From JBKBUF01 sp046290815 (lineage in GTDB: Bacteria; Bacteroidota; Bacteroidia; Cytophagales; Cytophagaceae), in NCBI GenBank assembly GCA_046290815.1, contig JBKBUF010000012.1, positions 1 to 64,000 of the forward strand: DNA of 64,000 bases, in the 5' to 3' direction. Made by a program: the position numbers and the translations under genes. Each line of letters opens with the position of its first letter. Position 1 is the first letter of the stretch. Of this stretch, positions 35,106 to 43,516 are shown piece by piece. The notes under the pieces are model-generated. The model was not told the DNA's origin, did no database searches, and worked only from the letters and a program-made list of their open reading frames with translations.

Positions 35106-35996
35106 GTGGATCCAAAAGTAAAGGCGCATTTAATGCTGTTTGTTTCTACTCTGGTGGCAGCGGGAAATTATACTATTTCAAAAATTGCGATGCCGGAGTA
35201 CATAGAACCTTCAGCAATTATTTTTATTAGGGTAATCACTTCTATAATCCTTTTTACTATTCTTCAATTGATATTCAGTGGCGAAAAAGTTGAAAGAAAA
35301 GACTATATAAGGTTTGCAGGTTGTGGTTTATTTGGCGTAGCGATCAACCAACTGCTATTTTATGAAGGGCTTAATCTTACTACTCCTATTAATGCTTCTT
35401 TAATGATGACCATTTCTCCGGTATTGATATTGCTTATTTCTGCTTTCGCCAGAGAAGAAAAACTTACCTGGAGAAAAAGTCTGGGAATATTCTTCGGAGC
35501 TACGGGAGCAGCTTCACTATTATTGTACTCATCCAAATCTTCACTTTACGACATTTTCCTCGGTGACCTGTTTGTATTCCTGAATGCACTTAGCTGGGCA
35601 TTATTTCTTGTAACCGCAAAACCACTAATGAATAAATACCATCCCCTTACTGTAAGCAGGTATATGTTTAGCATCGGATTCTTTATGATCCTACCTTTCA
35701 GTTACCAATCATTTCTTTCAACCAACTGGAGCAAATTTAACATGGAGGCTATACTGTCTCTTGGATACATATTGATTTTTGCCACCTTTCTCGCCTATCT
35801 GCTTAATATTGCGGTTCTACGCCATGTTAACCCGTCGGTAGCAGGAAGCTATATTTACCTTCAGCCGATGATGGCTACATTAATTGCCACAGTATATGGC
35901 AGTGACCTCCTTACACCGGAGAAAATTTTATTCAGTCTTTTGATTTTTACCGGTGTGTTTCTCGTAAGCAGCAAGACAAAAAAAGTCAATCAATAG
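35106..35996 (+). CDS. DMT-superfamily (EamA) transporter
   Basis: A 296-residue inner-membrane protein with about ten transmembrane segments in two EamA repeats (the first around 10-140, the second around 150-290), typical of metabolite exporters. A GTG start at 35106 with GGGG just before it gives the family-like opening MDPKVKAHL; the first ATG is ten codons later and would cut the first helix. A TTG/TAACTTTA pair ends at 35102, so the transcript may have almost no leader. Its end overlaps the convergent acpH-like gene by 11 bp. Substrate unknown. Confidence 0.85.
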   Translation: MDPKVKAHLMLFVSTLVAAGNYTISKIAMPEYIEPSAIIFIRVITSIILFTILQLIFSGEKVERKDYIRFAGCGLFGVAINQLLFYEGLNLTTPINASLMMTISPVLILLISAFAREEKLTWRKSLGIFFGATGAASLLLYSSKSSLYDIFLGDLFVFLNALSWALFLVTAKPLMNKYHPLTVSRYMFSIGFFMILPFSYQSFLSTNWSKFNMEAILSLGYILIFATFLAYLLNIAVLRHVNPSVAGSYIYLQPMMATLIATVYGSDLLTPEKILFSLLIFTGVFLVSSKTKKVNQ

Positions 35997-36600
35997 AGGC
36001 TTTGAGCAATTCCTTCTGATTTTCCATAATGAAATTCTTATATGTAACCACATCAGGGAAATAATCAGAAAAATGTTTTTTATAGCTGCTATAATTCTCC
36101 ATTAATGATTCGAGTGCGGAGATATAACTGGCTTGTCCTGTGGAGACTTTTATCAAATCTTTTAATAAATTATTCAAGCCTGGTATGCTTGCATAATTTA
36201 CAAGCCAATTTCCACTGATCATGTACGGAATAATTTTATTCATCTTAGGAGGAAGTATTGAAATAAATTCAACCAGATTACCGTATGTAGAATGAGCAAA
36301 GGACTCTAACGTTTCATCCTGATTATACAGCTTCCAATCAGATGCAAGAAAGTGATCATAAAACACAGGTATAATCTTCTCTGCCAGCTTAGAGTATTTG
36401 GATGGGAAAATGCTCTTGCTTTCATTGAATGCTTCATGGGAGTGCGTATAATCTGACAGTAATTCATGTAATTTTATCCCCTGAAGAATATTTAGATTAT
36501 ATTTTGAAATATCCCTAACATTAACAAACTCATTGATTAAGGCCCCAACCTGCCTTTCCTTATCTTCTCTGCAGATAAATGCGTATCCTAGATAATTCAT
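35986..36600 (-). CDS. Acyl carrier protein phosphodiesterase-like protein (AcpH family)
   Basis: Predicted to remove 4'-phosphopantetheine from ACP or to act on a related phosphodiester. The 204-residue protein aligns by eye with AcpH along its length: MNYLGYAFI start, GALINEFV, the GIKLHELLSDYTHSHEAF motif with the DxxTxxH metal-site candidates, FYDHFLASDW and NWLVNYASIPGL. The HD-like histidine/aspartate residues appear kept. Overlaps the EamA transporter gene tail to tail. The family call is likely, the activity inferred. Confidence 0.75.
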   Translation of the reverse strand: MNYLGYAFICREDKERQVGALINEFVNVRDISKYNLNILQGIKLHELLSDYTHSHEAFNESKSIFPSKYSKLAEKIIPVFYDHFLASDWKLYNQDETLESFAHSTYGNLVEFISILPPKMNKIIPYMISGNWLVNYASIPGLNNLLKDLIKVSTGQASYISALESLMENYSSYKKHFSDYFPDVVTYKNFIMENQKELLKASID

Positions 36601-36680
36601 ATCTCCTCCGATGGTTATTTATAAGTAACAAGAAAGGCTGGATTTTGTATTTTTTTTTAAAAAAAATATTATCAATCAAT

Positions 36681-36721
36681 AAAAAAAAGCTACTTAAAAT
36701 TTAACAAAATCTTAAGCAGCT
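36681..36721 (-). terminator. Terminator of galE
   Basis: On the minus strand AGCTGCTTAA (36721-36712) pairs with TTAAGTAGCT (one G-U pair) across a 15-nt AT loop, followed by a run of eight T. Confidence 0.75.
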
Positions 36722-36743
36722 AATCAACTAAAATAACTTATAT

Positions 36744-37766
36744 CTAATTTAACACGGACTTTTTCTTATATCGCCCTTCTCTTGGACCATTGTGCCATTT
36801 CCAGGCCGTGCGAATTATATCTTCAAGATTTTTATATTGAGCTTCCCAGCCCAGAGTTTCTTTGGCAAATGTTGGATCCGCAACAAGTTGTGGTGGGTCT
36901 CCAGGTCTTCTTTCTCCATAAACAACCGGCACTTTTAACCCGGTTACTTTTTCAGAAAGCTCTATTACCTCTTTAACAGAATAGCCCCTTCCGGTGCCCA
37001 GATTACAGATAACAGGATCTTTTCCTTGCTGTAAATGTTGCAAAGCAAGAATATGAGCACTAGCCAAATCATTAACATGGATATAATCTCTTATACAAGT
37101 TCCATCCGGTGTTTCATAATCTGTTCCGAAAACGGTAATAGATGGTCTTAATCCTTTTGCTGCTTCAAGCACCAGAGGGATAAGATGTGTTTCCGGAGAG
37201 TGATCTTCTCCAATTAATGCATCTTCAGAAGCTCCGGATGCATTGAAATATCTCAGGAAAACGTATTTGAACCCATAAGCATGGTTATAATCCTTGAGAA
37301 TTTTCTCCAGCATCAGTTTGCTTTGACCATAAGGATTAATCGGGTCCTGTCTATGGCATTCATCAATAGGAATTCTTTCTGGATTTCCATAGGTAGCACA
37401 GGTAGACGAAAAGATAAATTTATCACATCCGTGCTTACGCATTACCTCAATAAGATTGATAGGCGCTACCAAATTATTAAAATAATATTTAGCAGGATCA
37501 TTAACAGACTCCCCTACATAGGCAAATGCTGCAAAGTGCATTACTGCTTCTATTTCATTCTTTGAAAACAGCTCATTCATTGCTGCCTGATTAGAAATAT
37601 CGGCAATTACTAATTCGACATCCGGATTAACAATGGCATCCTGATGGCCATAAATCATATTGTCTACAACAAGAACCTTATACCCTTTTTCAGCAAGCAT
37701 CCTTACTGTATGTGAGCCAATGTAACCGGCACCACCTGTCACTAATATTTTTTTATTGGTATTCAT
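36744..37766 (-). CDS. galE: UDP-glucose 4-epimerase
   Basis: Interconverts UDP-glucose and UDP-galactose, feeding exopolysaccharide and LPS synthesis. The 340-residue short-chain dehydrogenase has the NAD motif VTGGAGYIGSH, the catalytic pattern FSSTCATYG and YGQSKLMLEK, and the GALE-type NLGTGRGYSVKEV near the C-terminus. Full length. Transcribed alone, with a terminator after it and a 247-bp spacer carrying a REP-like inverted repeat before it. Confidence 0.95.
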   Translation of the reverse strand: MNTNKKILVTGGAGYIGSHTVRMLAEKGYKVLVVDNMIYGHQDAIVNPDVELVIADISNQAAMNELFSKNEIEAVMHFAAFAYVGESVNDPAKYYFNNLVAPINLIEVMRKHGCDKFIFSSTCATYGNPERIPIDECHRQDPINPYGQSKLMLEKILKDYNHAYGFKYVFLRYFNASGASEDALIGEDHSPETHLIPLVLEAAKGLRPSITVFGTDYETPDGTCIRDYIHVNDLASAHILALQHLQQGKDPVICNLGTGRGYSVKEVIELSEKVTGLKVPVVYGERRPGDPPQLVADPTFAKETLGWEAQYKNLEDIIRTAWKWHNGPREGRYKKKSVLN

Positions 37767-37902
37767 AGCTTTACATTAATTAACTTTCGGGATCATTATA
37801 TATTACCATTTAAGCAGTATAAAGTTTCCTGAAAGTCATTGATAAAAATATAAAAACGCTGGCAGGGTCTAAAAGTGTTAAAAATAACGCTATCTCAGGG
37901 AG

Positions 37903-37988
37903 CAAGTCACCCCGAAGAAAGAGGAAACTATAATTAATTATCTGTTACCTATAATTTTACAGATTCCTCTCTTAGGCCAGGGATGACA
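37903..37988. repeat. REP-like imperfect inverted repeat between lpdA and galE
   Basis: An 86-bp element. Its ends AAGTCACCCC and GGGATGACA are roughly complementary, and inside AAGAGGAA (37919-37926) pairs with TTCCTCT (37964-37970), around an AT-rich loop TATAATTAATTATC. It follows the lpdA stop by 26 bp, so it could terminate or protect that transcript. Confidence 0.55.
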
Positions 37989-38013
37989 TTTTCGATACAG
38001 CAGTGAATAAATT

Positions 38014-39405
38014 TTACAAATGAATTACTTCATCATATGCAGCAGCTGTGGCCTCCATAATCGCCTCTGACATAGTAGGGTGTGGGTGGACAGCCTTTAT
38101 TATTTCATGACCGGTGGTTTCAAGTTTTCTGGCAACAACCACTTCTGCGATCATTTCGGTTACATTTGCTCCTATCATGTGAGCCCCCAGCCATTCTCCA
38201 TATTTAGCATCAAATATCACCTTAATGAATCCTTCACTTGCACCTGCTGCTTTTGCTTTTCCGGAAGCAGTAAAAGGGAATTTTCCTACCTTAATCTGAT
38301 ATCCTTTTTCCTTAGCCTGCTTTTCAGTTAATCCTACGGAAGCAATTTCAGGCGAGCAATAGGTACATCCGGGAATGTTTCCATAATTTAATGGTTCAGG
38401 ATGATGTCCGGCAATTTTTTCAACGCATATTATAGCCTCTGCACTGGCTACGTGTGCTAAAGCCTGACCTTTTACAATATCCCCAATGGCATATATACCC
38501 GGAATATTTGTTTTGTAATAATCATCTACCACTACTCTTCCTTTGTCTACAGCCACACCGGTTTCTTCAAGTCCTATTCCCTCAATATTCGTGGAGATAC
38601 CTACAGCTGAAAGTACTATGTCACATTCAAGAGTTTCAGTTGAGCTGGCAGTTTTCACTTTTACTTTGCACTTTTTGCCTGAGGTATCTACTGATTCCAC
38701 AGAAGAATTGGTCATAACAGTGATTCCGGACTTTTTAAATTCTTTCTCTAATTGCTTAGAGATATCTTCATCTTCTACAGGAACAATATTTGGCATAAAC
38801 TCAACAATGGTAACTTTGGTACCCATTGAATTGTAGAAATAAGCAAACTCCACACCTATTGCTCCAGAACCCATGATGACCATAGATTCCGGCAGTTTAT
38901 CAAGGGCGAGAGCCTTTCTGTATCCTATTATTTTTTCATTATCAATTTTAACATTTGGAAGTTCACGGGATCTGCCTCCTGTAGCAAGGATAATATGATC
39001 TGCAGTGTAAATTTCTTTTTTACCCCCTGCATCAGTTACCTCTACTTTTTTACTTCCTGCAAGTTTACCAAAACCTGAAATCAGATCTATTTTGTTTTTT
39101 TTGAAGAGGAATTGAATACCCTTGCTCATCCCATTTGCAACATCACGACTTCTTTTAATAACTGAAGCAAAATCAGCCTTTGCATCTGCTACATTGATAC
39201 CGTAATCTTTAGCATGCTTAATATATTCAAAAACCTGAGCGCTTTTTAACAAAGCTTTAGTAGGAATACATCCCCAGTTGAGGCAAATTCCGCCCAATTC
39301 CGCTCTTTCCACTACAGCGACTTTCATTCCCAGTTGTGATGCTCTGATGGCAGCCACATACCCTCCGGGGCCGCTTCCGATGACGATTAAATCATATTTT
39401 GTCAT
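38014..39405 (-). CDS. lpdA: Dihydrolipoyl dehydrogenase
   Basis: E3 flavoenzyme that reoxidises dihydrolipoamide of 2-oxo acid dehydrogenase complexes or glycine cleavage. The 463-residue protein starts at ATG 39405 (MTKYDLIVIGSGPGG); the longer frame adds unrelated residues and is rejected. FAD motif GSGPGGYVAA, redox-active CysCys in GGICLNWGCIPTK, NAD motif MGSGAIGVEFAYF, and the C-terminal HPHPTMSEAI with the catalytic His are all present. No E1/E2 genes are adjacent. A -7 like TAAATTTG lies at 39439-39432. Confidence 0.96.
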   Translation of the reverse strand: MTKYDLIVIGSGPGGYVAAIRASQLGMKVAVVERAELGGICLNWGCIPTKALLKSAQVFEYIKHAKDYGINVADAKADFASVIKRSRDVANGMSKGIQFLFKKNKIDLISGFGKLAGSKKVEVTDAGGKKEIYTADHIILATGGRSRELPNVKIDNEKIIGYRKALALDKLPESMVIMGSGAIGVEFAYFYNSMGTKVTIVEFMPNIVPVEDEDISKQLEKEFKKSGITVMTNSSVESVDTSGKKCKVKVKTASSTETLECDIVLSAVGISTNIEGIGLEETGVAVDKGRVVVDDYYKTNIPGIYAIGDIVKGQALAHVASAEAIICVEKIAGHHPEPLNYGNIPGCTYCSPEIASVGLTEKQAKEKGYQIKVGKFPFTASGKAKAAGASEGFIKVIFDAKYGEWLGAHMIGANVTEMIAEVVVARKLETTGHEIIKAVHPHPTMSEAIMEATAAAYDEVIHL

Positions 39406-39754
39406 AAAGAAGTAAAATTTTAATACCCGGGCAAATTTAAAGTATTTAAGATTATAATAAAACCAAATGAGTTTTTTCAACGGCTATTTTTTCCTATGGC
39501 TTATTAATCACCAGTCCAAGGTTAAGCCCAAAACATCTATTCAACTGTTCTTGAAATATCTCCCCTTCAATATACTTTGCAGAACCGCTATAACTCAGTT
39601 GTTTTATATTAATTTCCGTAATCCGGAAGGGAATCAAATTAATGTACAAGCATTAAATCATTAATTTTTAATTAAATAAATAGCAGTTTCCTCCAGTAGG
39701 GTTTCAATTTTTCAAATATTGCCTTATTTTTGACACCTTAACATTACTTAATTC
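39406..39754. other. Intergenic region between lpdA and fabG
   Basis: 349 bp between divergent genes. It holds the lpdA -7 candidate (39432-39439, minus strand), the fabG -7 candidate (39725-39732) and AT-rich filler. A 65-codon plus-strand frame exists at 39467-39664 but has no family resemblance and no ribosome-binding site. Confidence 0.5.
39725..39732 (+). promoter_or_regulatory. Probable -7 element of fabG promoter
   Basis: TATTTTTG matches TAnnTTTG 23 bp before the ATG, predicting a leader of about 15 nt. No clear -33 TTG is seen. Confidence 0.5.
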
Positions 39755-40501
39755 ATGAAACTATTACAAGGTAAAATCGTGCTTGTTACCGGTGCATCTA
39801 AGGGAATAGGCCGCGCTATTGCTTTAAGATGTGCAGAAGAAGGGGCAAACGTTGCTTTCACTTATCTCTCAAGTGTAGAAAAAGGCCAGGCTTTGGAAAA
39901 AGAACTGGAGCAAAAAGGAATAAAAGCTAAAGGATTCAGATCTGACGCTTCAGACTTTAAGGCAGCAGAAGATCTGATTAATGGTGTAATTGCGGAATTT
40001 GGAGGGCTTGATGTCTTAGTAAACAATGCTGGGATCACCAAAGATGGCTTACTTATGAGAATGTCAGAAGAACAATGGGATGATGTAATAAGAATTAACC
40101 TTAAATCGGTTTTTAACCTTACAAAAGCCGCAATTCGTCAGTTAATGAAGCAAAAATCCGGCTCAATTATTAATATTACTTCTGTTGTAGGATTAAGAGG
40201 GAATGCAGGCCAGGCGAATTATTCTGCATCTAAAGCCGGTATTATAGGATTTACAAAGTCAGTTGCGCTTGAACTAGGTTCCAGAAATATCCGTTCTAAT
40301 GCCATAGCTCCCGGATTTATTGAAACAGAAATGACCGGAGAATTGGATGAAAAAGTAATTCAGGAATGGAAAGATTCCATACCTATGAAAAGAGCCGGCA
40401 AAGCCGAGGAAGTTGCGGATGCTGTTATTTTCCTAGGTTCAGACCTTTCAAAATACATTTCCGGTCAGGTAATTCAGGTTGATGGAGGAATGCTGACATA
40501 G
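39755..40501 (+). CDS. fabG: 3-oxoacyl-ACP reductase
   Basis: NADPH-dependent reductase of fatty acid synthesis. The 248-residue short-chain dehydrogenase has the cofactor motif VTGASKGIGRAIA, NNAGITKDGLLMRM (typical of FabG), catalytic Ser in NITSVVGLRGN, and the YSASKAG Tyr-Lys pair; it ends in the GQVIQVDGGM motif. Length and motifs fit FabG rather than other SDR enzymes. It is followed by a hairpin and then the VWA gene. Confidence 0.93.
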   Translation: MKLLQGKIVLVTGASKGIGRAIALRCAEEGANVAFTYLSSVEKGQALEKELEQKGIKAKGFRSDASDFKAAEDLINGVIAEFGGLDVLVNNAGITKDGLLMRMSEEQWDDVIRINLKSVFNLTKAAIRQLMKQKSGSIINITSVVGLRGNAGQANYSASKAGIIGFTKSVALELGSRNIRSNAIAPGFIETEMTGELDEKVIQEWKDSIPMKRAGKAEEVADAVIFLGSDLSKYISGQVIQVDGGMLT

Positions 40502-40525
40502 GTTCATCAAAACTTAAAAAATATC

Positions 40526-40559
40526 TAACAGCCTTTTTACGTTTGTAGAAAGGCTGTTA
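40526..40559 (+). other. Perfect 11-bp hairpin just upstream of the VWA gene
   Basis: TAACAGCCTTT (40526-40536) pairs perfectly with AAAGGCTGTTA (40549-40559) around a 12-nt loop. There is no T-tract, and the AAAGG in the right arm is the only SD-like sequence for the ATG at 40567. It may stop fabG transcripts or limit translation of the VWA gene. Confidence 0.6.
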
Positions 40560-40566
40560 CTGTTAA

Positions 40567-42645
40567 ATGGAGAAACTAAAAATAATTACAGAACTATCAC
40601 CATGGTTCATAATCCTTTGTGTAGGTGCCTCCGCATTCTACGCATGGCTGCTTTATTCTAAAAAATCTCCATGGTCAAAAAAAGTTAACTACACACTTTC
40701 TGTTTTCCGGTTTCTGCTTGTGTTTCTTATCTGTGTCTTATTGATGGGACCACTTATTAAATACATCAAAAACTATCTGGAGAAACCGGTAGTAGTGTTA
40801 GCTATAGACAATTCAGAATCACTTGCTTTGGTATATGACAGCACAAGGCAAGCTGAGTTAAGAAATAAATTTTCTCAATTAAAATCCAGCCTTGAAAATG
40901 AAAATTTGCTTGTGGATTTTAAACTTCTGAATAATGAAATCACTGACTCTCCTGAACAAATAAACTTCAACTCAGGTAGTACAAACCTACACGCTCTCTT
41001 ATCGGGAATTAGTTCAGACTATGAAAACAGAAATCTTAGCTCGGTAATACTTTTTTCTGACGGGATCTACAACAAAGGAATATCGCCTTCCTATGCTCCT
41101 TATTCCTATCGGCTACATACTGTAGGACTGGGAGACACCATACCCAAAAGAGACATTTCAGTTAAAAATCTGCTTTATAACAAACTGACTTTCCAGGGAA
41201 ACAAATTTCCGATTATAGCTGAAATACACTCCAAAGGCTTCCAGGGAAAACCGTTGACTGTAGTATTAAGAGAAAACGGAAATGTTGTCGAAAAGAAAGA
41301 GGTAACAATCAACCGCGATAACGAATTACTACAAATCACTTTTGAAAGGACAGCTGAAAAGAAAGGTATTAACCATTTTATAGTGGAAATACCCGCATTT
41401 ACAGGAGAATTTAGCAATAAAAATAATAAGGCCAATGCTTATGTAGATGTGATTGAAGGAAAAGAAAAGATTTTACTGATTGCAAGTGCACCACATCCTG
41501 ACATTAAAGCGATCAGGAGTGTAGTTGAAGCCAAGGAAAACCTGGAGTTTAACCTTTACATACCAGGCATCAACGAACTGAAAAAAGGAAAGTATGATCT
41601 GGTTATATTTCACCAGATACCAGACAATACCATACCAAATCTTCAACCTTTTGAAGAAATATTAAAATCCGATCCTTCTGTATTGTTCATCACAGGAAAC
41701 AGAACAAATCTAACCCAATTTAATCAGATTAATGGGATAATTAAGGTAAACGGAAGGCACGGACAGGTTGATAATGTCCTACCCTTTTATGAGGAGAAGT
41801 TTCAAAGATTCCAGATCAGCAGGGAAGAGATGGAACGTATTAACAGTTTCCCGCCTGTACAGGTACCGTATGGCGACTTTTCCTTAAATCCTGAAACTGA
41901 TATTATCATTTATCAGAAAGTGGGAAATATAACAACAGTAAAACCGCTTTTGGTTACCTCACATCAGGGCAATCAAAAAAGAGGTGTATTTCTCGGGGAA
42001 GGACTTTGGGAGTGGAGATTACATGAATACAGAGAGACACAAGACAGCAGATCTTTTGATAAGTTATTTTCAAATCTGATCACATTCCTTTCATCCAAAG
42101 AAGATAAAAGGAAATTCCGAGCTTATCCTGTAAGCAACGAATTTTATATTTCCGACCAGGTCTTATTCAGTACTGAGGTTTATAATGATGTATACGAAAA
42201 GATATACGGACAGGAAATAAAACTGAATATCTCCAATGAAAGCGATAAAAACAAGCAGTATTCCTATATTAATGCGGAAAATGCAAAATTTGAAGTAAAA
42301 GGACTTGAGGAAGGAGTTTATAAATACAGTGCTTTTACAATACTAAACGGCAAACAGGAAAAATCGGAAGGTGAGTTTCTGATTAAAAAGGAGATCCTTG
42401 AATCTATCAATATTACAGCAGATCATAACACTCTTAAAACTGCAGCAAGATTAAATCAGGGAAGATTTTTCAATGAAAATGAAATTGCAGATATTTCTAA
42501 AATAATTTCCGAGTCAAACCCAAAAGTATTACTTCACAGCAATGAAGAATTTACCGAGGTGATACATATTCCCTGGATATTCTTTTTACTTTTATTCCTC
42601 ATGTCGGTGGAATGGTTTACAAGAAGATACAGCGGGGGGTACTAA
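40567..42645 (+). CDS. Membrane protein with von Willebrand factor A-like domain
   Basis: A 692-residue protein. Two transmembrane segments (about 13-30 and 45-63) precede a VWA domain (about 75-190) with the metal-ion adhesion motif D-N-S-E-S at 81-85, a threonine in SGSTNLHAL and SDG in VILFSDGIYNKG. A long beta-rich part follows, with an Ig-like segment and a DJ-1/glutaminase-like region, then a final transmembrane segment (about 668-688). This build is common in Bacteroidota as a stand-alone protein of unknown role, related to BatA-type proteins. No MoxR or Bat genes are adjacent. Confidence 0.75.
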   Translation: MEKLKIITELSPWFIILCVGASAFYAWLLYSKKSPWSKKVNYTLSVFRFLLVFLICVLLMGPLIKYIKNYLEKPVVVLAIDNSESLALVYDSTRQAELRNKFSQLKSSLENENLLVDFKLLNNEITDSPEQINFNSGSTNLHALLSGISSDYENRNLSSVILFSDGIYNKGISPSYAPYSYRLHTVGLGDTIPKRDISVKNLLYNKLTFQGNKFPIIAEIHSKGFQGKPLTVVLRENGNVVEKKEVTINRDNELLQITFERTAEKKGINHFIVEIPAFTGEFSNKNNKANAYVDVIEGKEKILLIASAPHPDIKAIRSVVEAKENLEFNLYIPGINELKKGKYDLVIFHQIPDNTIPNLQPFEEILKSDPSVLFITGNRTNLTQFNQINGIIKVNGRHGQVDNVLPFYEEKFQRFQISREEMERINSFPPVQVPYGDFSLNPETDIIIYQKVGNITTVKPLLVTSHQGNQKRGVFLGEGLWEWRLHEYRETQDSRSFDKLFSNLITFLSSKEDKRKFRAYPVSNEFYISDQVLFSTEVYNDVYEKIYGQEIKLNISNESDKNKQYSYINAENAKFEVKGLEEGVYKYSAFTILNGKQEKSEGEFLIKKEILESINITADHNTLKTAARLNQGRFFNENEIADISKIISESNPKVLLHSNEEFTEVIHIPWIFFLLLFLMSVEWFTRRYSGGY

Positions 42646-42687
42646 TTAATTAAGAATTAAGAATTAAGAATGATGAATGTTGAATGG
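42646..42687. repeat. GAATTAAGAATTAAGAAT / GATGAATGTTGAATG simple repeat
   Basis: Directly after the VWA stop codon the sequence runs ATTAATTAAGAATTAAGAATTAAGAATGATGAATGTTGAATG-like. The unit GAATTAA is repeated three times, then a related ATGTTGAATG unit. Confidence 0.85.
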
Positions 42688-42770
42688 AGGCTTAGGATTT
42701 GACATTTGGTTTTTGGGATTTAAATTTTAATGTTGTTTTCGAAAAAGGGGTTTGAATTTTTAAAAAACGT

Positions 42771-43484
42771 ATGAGGGAATTAGAGTTTCATTTAAAAAAA
42801 TTTCAGGAATTTACATACAGAGGGGAATGGAAAGATGGTTATTCCCATTTATATGAACGTGTTTACGACATCCTGGATAAATCTCAATTTGGTAGGAGAA
42901 GCTTTTATCTTAAAGAACTAGAGAACTACAACAAAATCATGTACAATCTTCCTCACAGACTTGATGATGAAGAAAAGCTTGAGTTCAGGAAAAATCAAAA
43001 GCACATTATAGATCTCCTTTATCTGATCAATGAAGAGAACAAGAAAATCTTCATCAGTTACGGAAAAGATACTACCATGAAAGACAAGGTTTGCACATTA
43101 TTAGGCAAACTAAAACTTGATTTCAATGTACTGGATGAAGAGTCAAAACCGTATACCATTGATACCTTCATAAAAAATGCAAGGGAATGCTCCTACGGAA
43201 TATTCCTTTTCTCAGCAGATGATAATGTTGTTGGTAGTGACAAACAAAGAACAAGTCAGAATGTAGCGTTTGAACTGGGATATTTCACAGGACATACATT
43301 ACAGAAAAATCTGATCGCATTTCATCCGCATGACAAATTCATAGAGATACCAATTCAATTTGGTGAGCTGCACTATCAGCCGTTTATATTGGGAGGACAA
43401 TGGAAAAAAGATTTAATCAATCACATGAAAAAATCAGGCATGTTTGTAGATCCCGAATTATCTGAAAAAATCTTAAATAAATAA
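42771..43484 (+). CDS. Stand-alone TIR-like nucleotide-binding protein (PF10137/CAP12-type)
   Basis: A 237-residue protein in two parts. Residues 1-90 are helical and charged with no recognised domain. Residues about 91-225 match the TIR-like family once called predicted nucleotide-binding: KKIFISYGKD start, KLDFNVLDEESKPYTID, then SQNVAFELGYFTG, where E168 corresponds to the Glu that is catalytic in TIR NADases, and the closing EIPIQF-x-E-L-x-YQPF-x-x-GGQWKKDL. Relatives are NAD-cleaving effectors of cyclic-nucleotide defence or stand-alone TIR systems. No nucleotide cyclase, Argonaute or second TIR gene is nearby, so its trigger is unknown. It lies in a short accessory island with the VWA gene between two housekeeping regions. 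Confidence 0.8.
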   Translation: MRELEFHLKKFQEFTYRGEWKDGYSHLYERVYDILDKSQFGRRSFYLKELENYNKIMYNLPHRLDDEEKLEFRKNQKHIIDLLYLINEENKKIFISYGKDTTMKDKVCTLLGKLKLDFNVLDEESKPYTIDTFIKNARECSYGIFLFSADDNVVGSDKQRTSQNVAFELGYFTGHTLQKNLIAFHPHDKFIEIPIQFGELHYQPFILGGQWKKDLINHMKKSGMFVDPELSEKILNK

Positions 43485-43508
43485 AAAAGCCCCGAATCGG
43501 GGCTTTTT
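43484..43508. terminator. Bidirectional terminator between TIR-like gene and clpC
   Basis: AAAAAAGCCCCGA pairs with TCGGGGCTTTTTT around a very short loop (centre about 43496). It overlaps the TIR-like stop and ends 8 bp before the clpC stop, serving both convergent genes. Confidence 0.93.
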
Positions 43509-43516
43509 TATTTATA

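Noticed and set aside
38014..39480. Longer start of lpdA at 39480
   Set aside because: The added residues are not part of the family; the ATG at 39405 gives the normal MTKYDLIVIGSG opening.
39467..39664. 65-codon plus-strand frame between lpdA and fabG
   Set aside because: No ribosome-binding site, no family resemblance and unusual composition; most likely a chance frame.
40567..43484. VWA plus TIR-like genes as a two-gene defence operon
   Set aside because: They are separated by 125 bp with a repeat, the VWA protein is of a type common in Bacteroidota outside defence contexts, and nothing links the two beyond adjacency.
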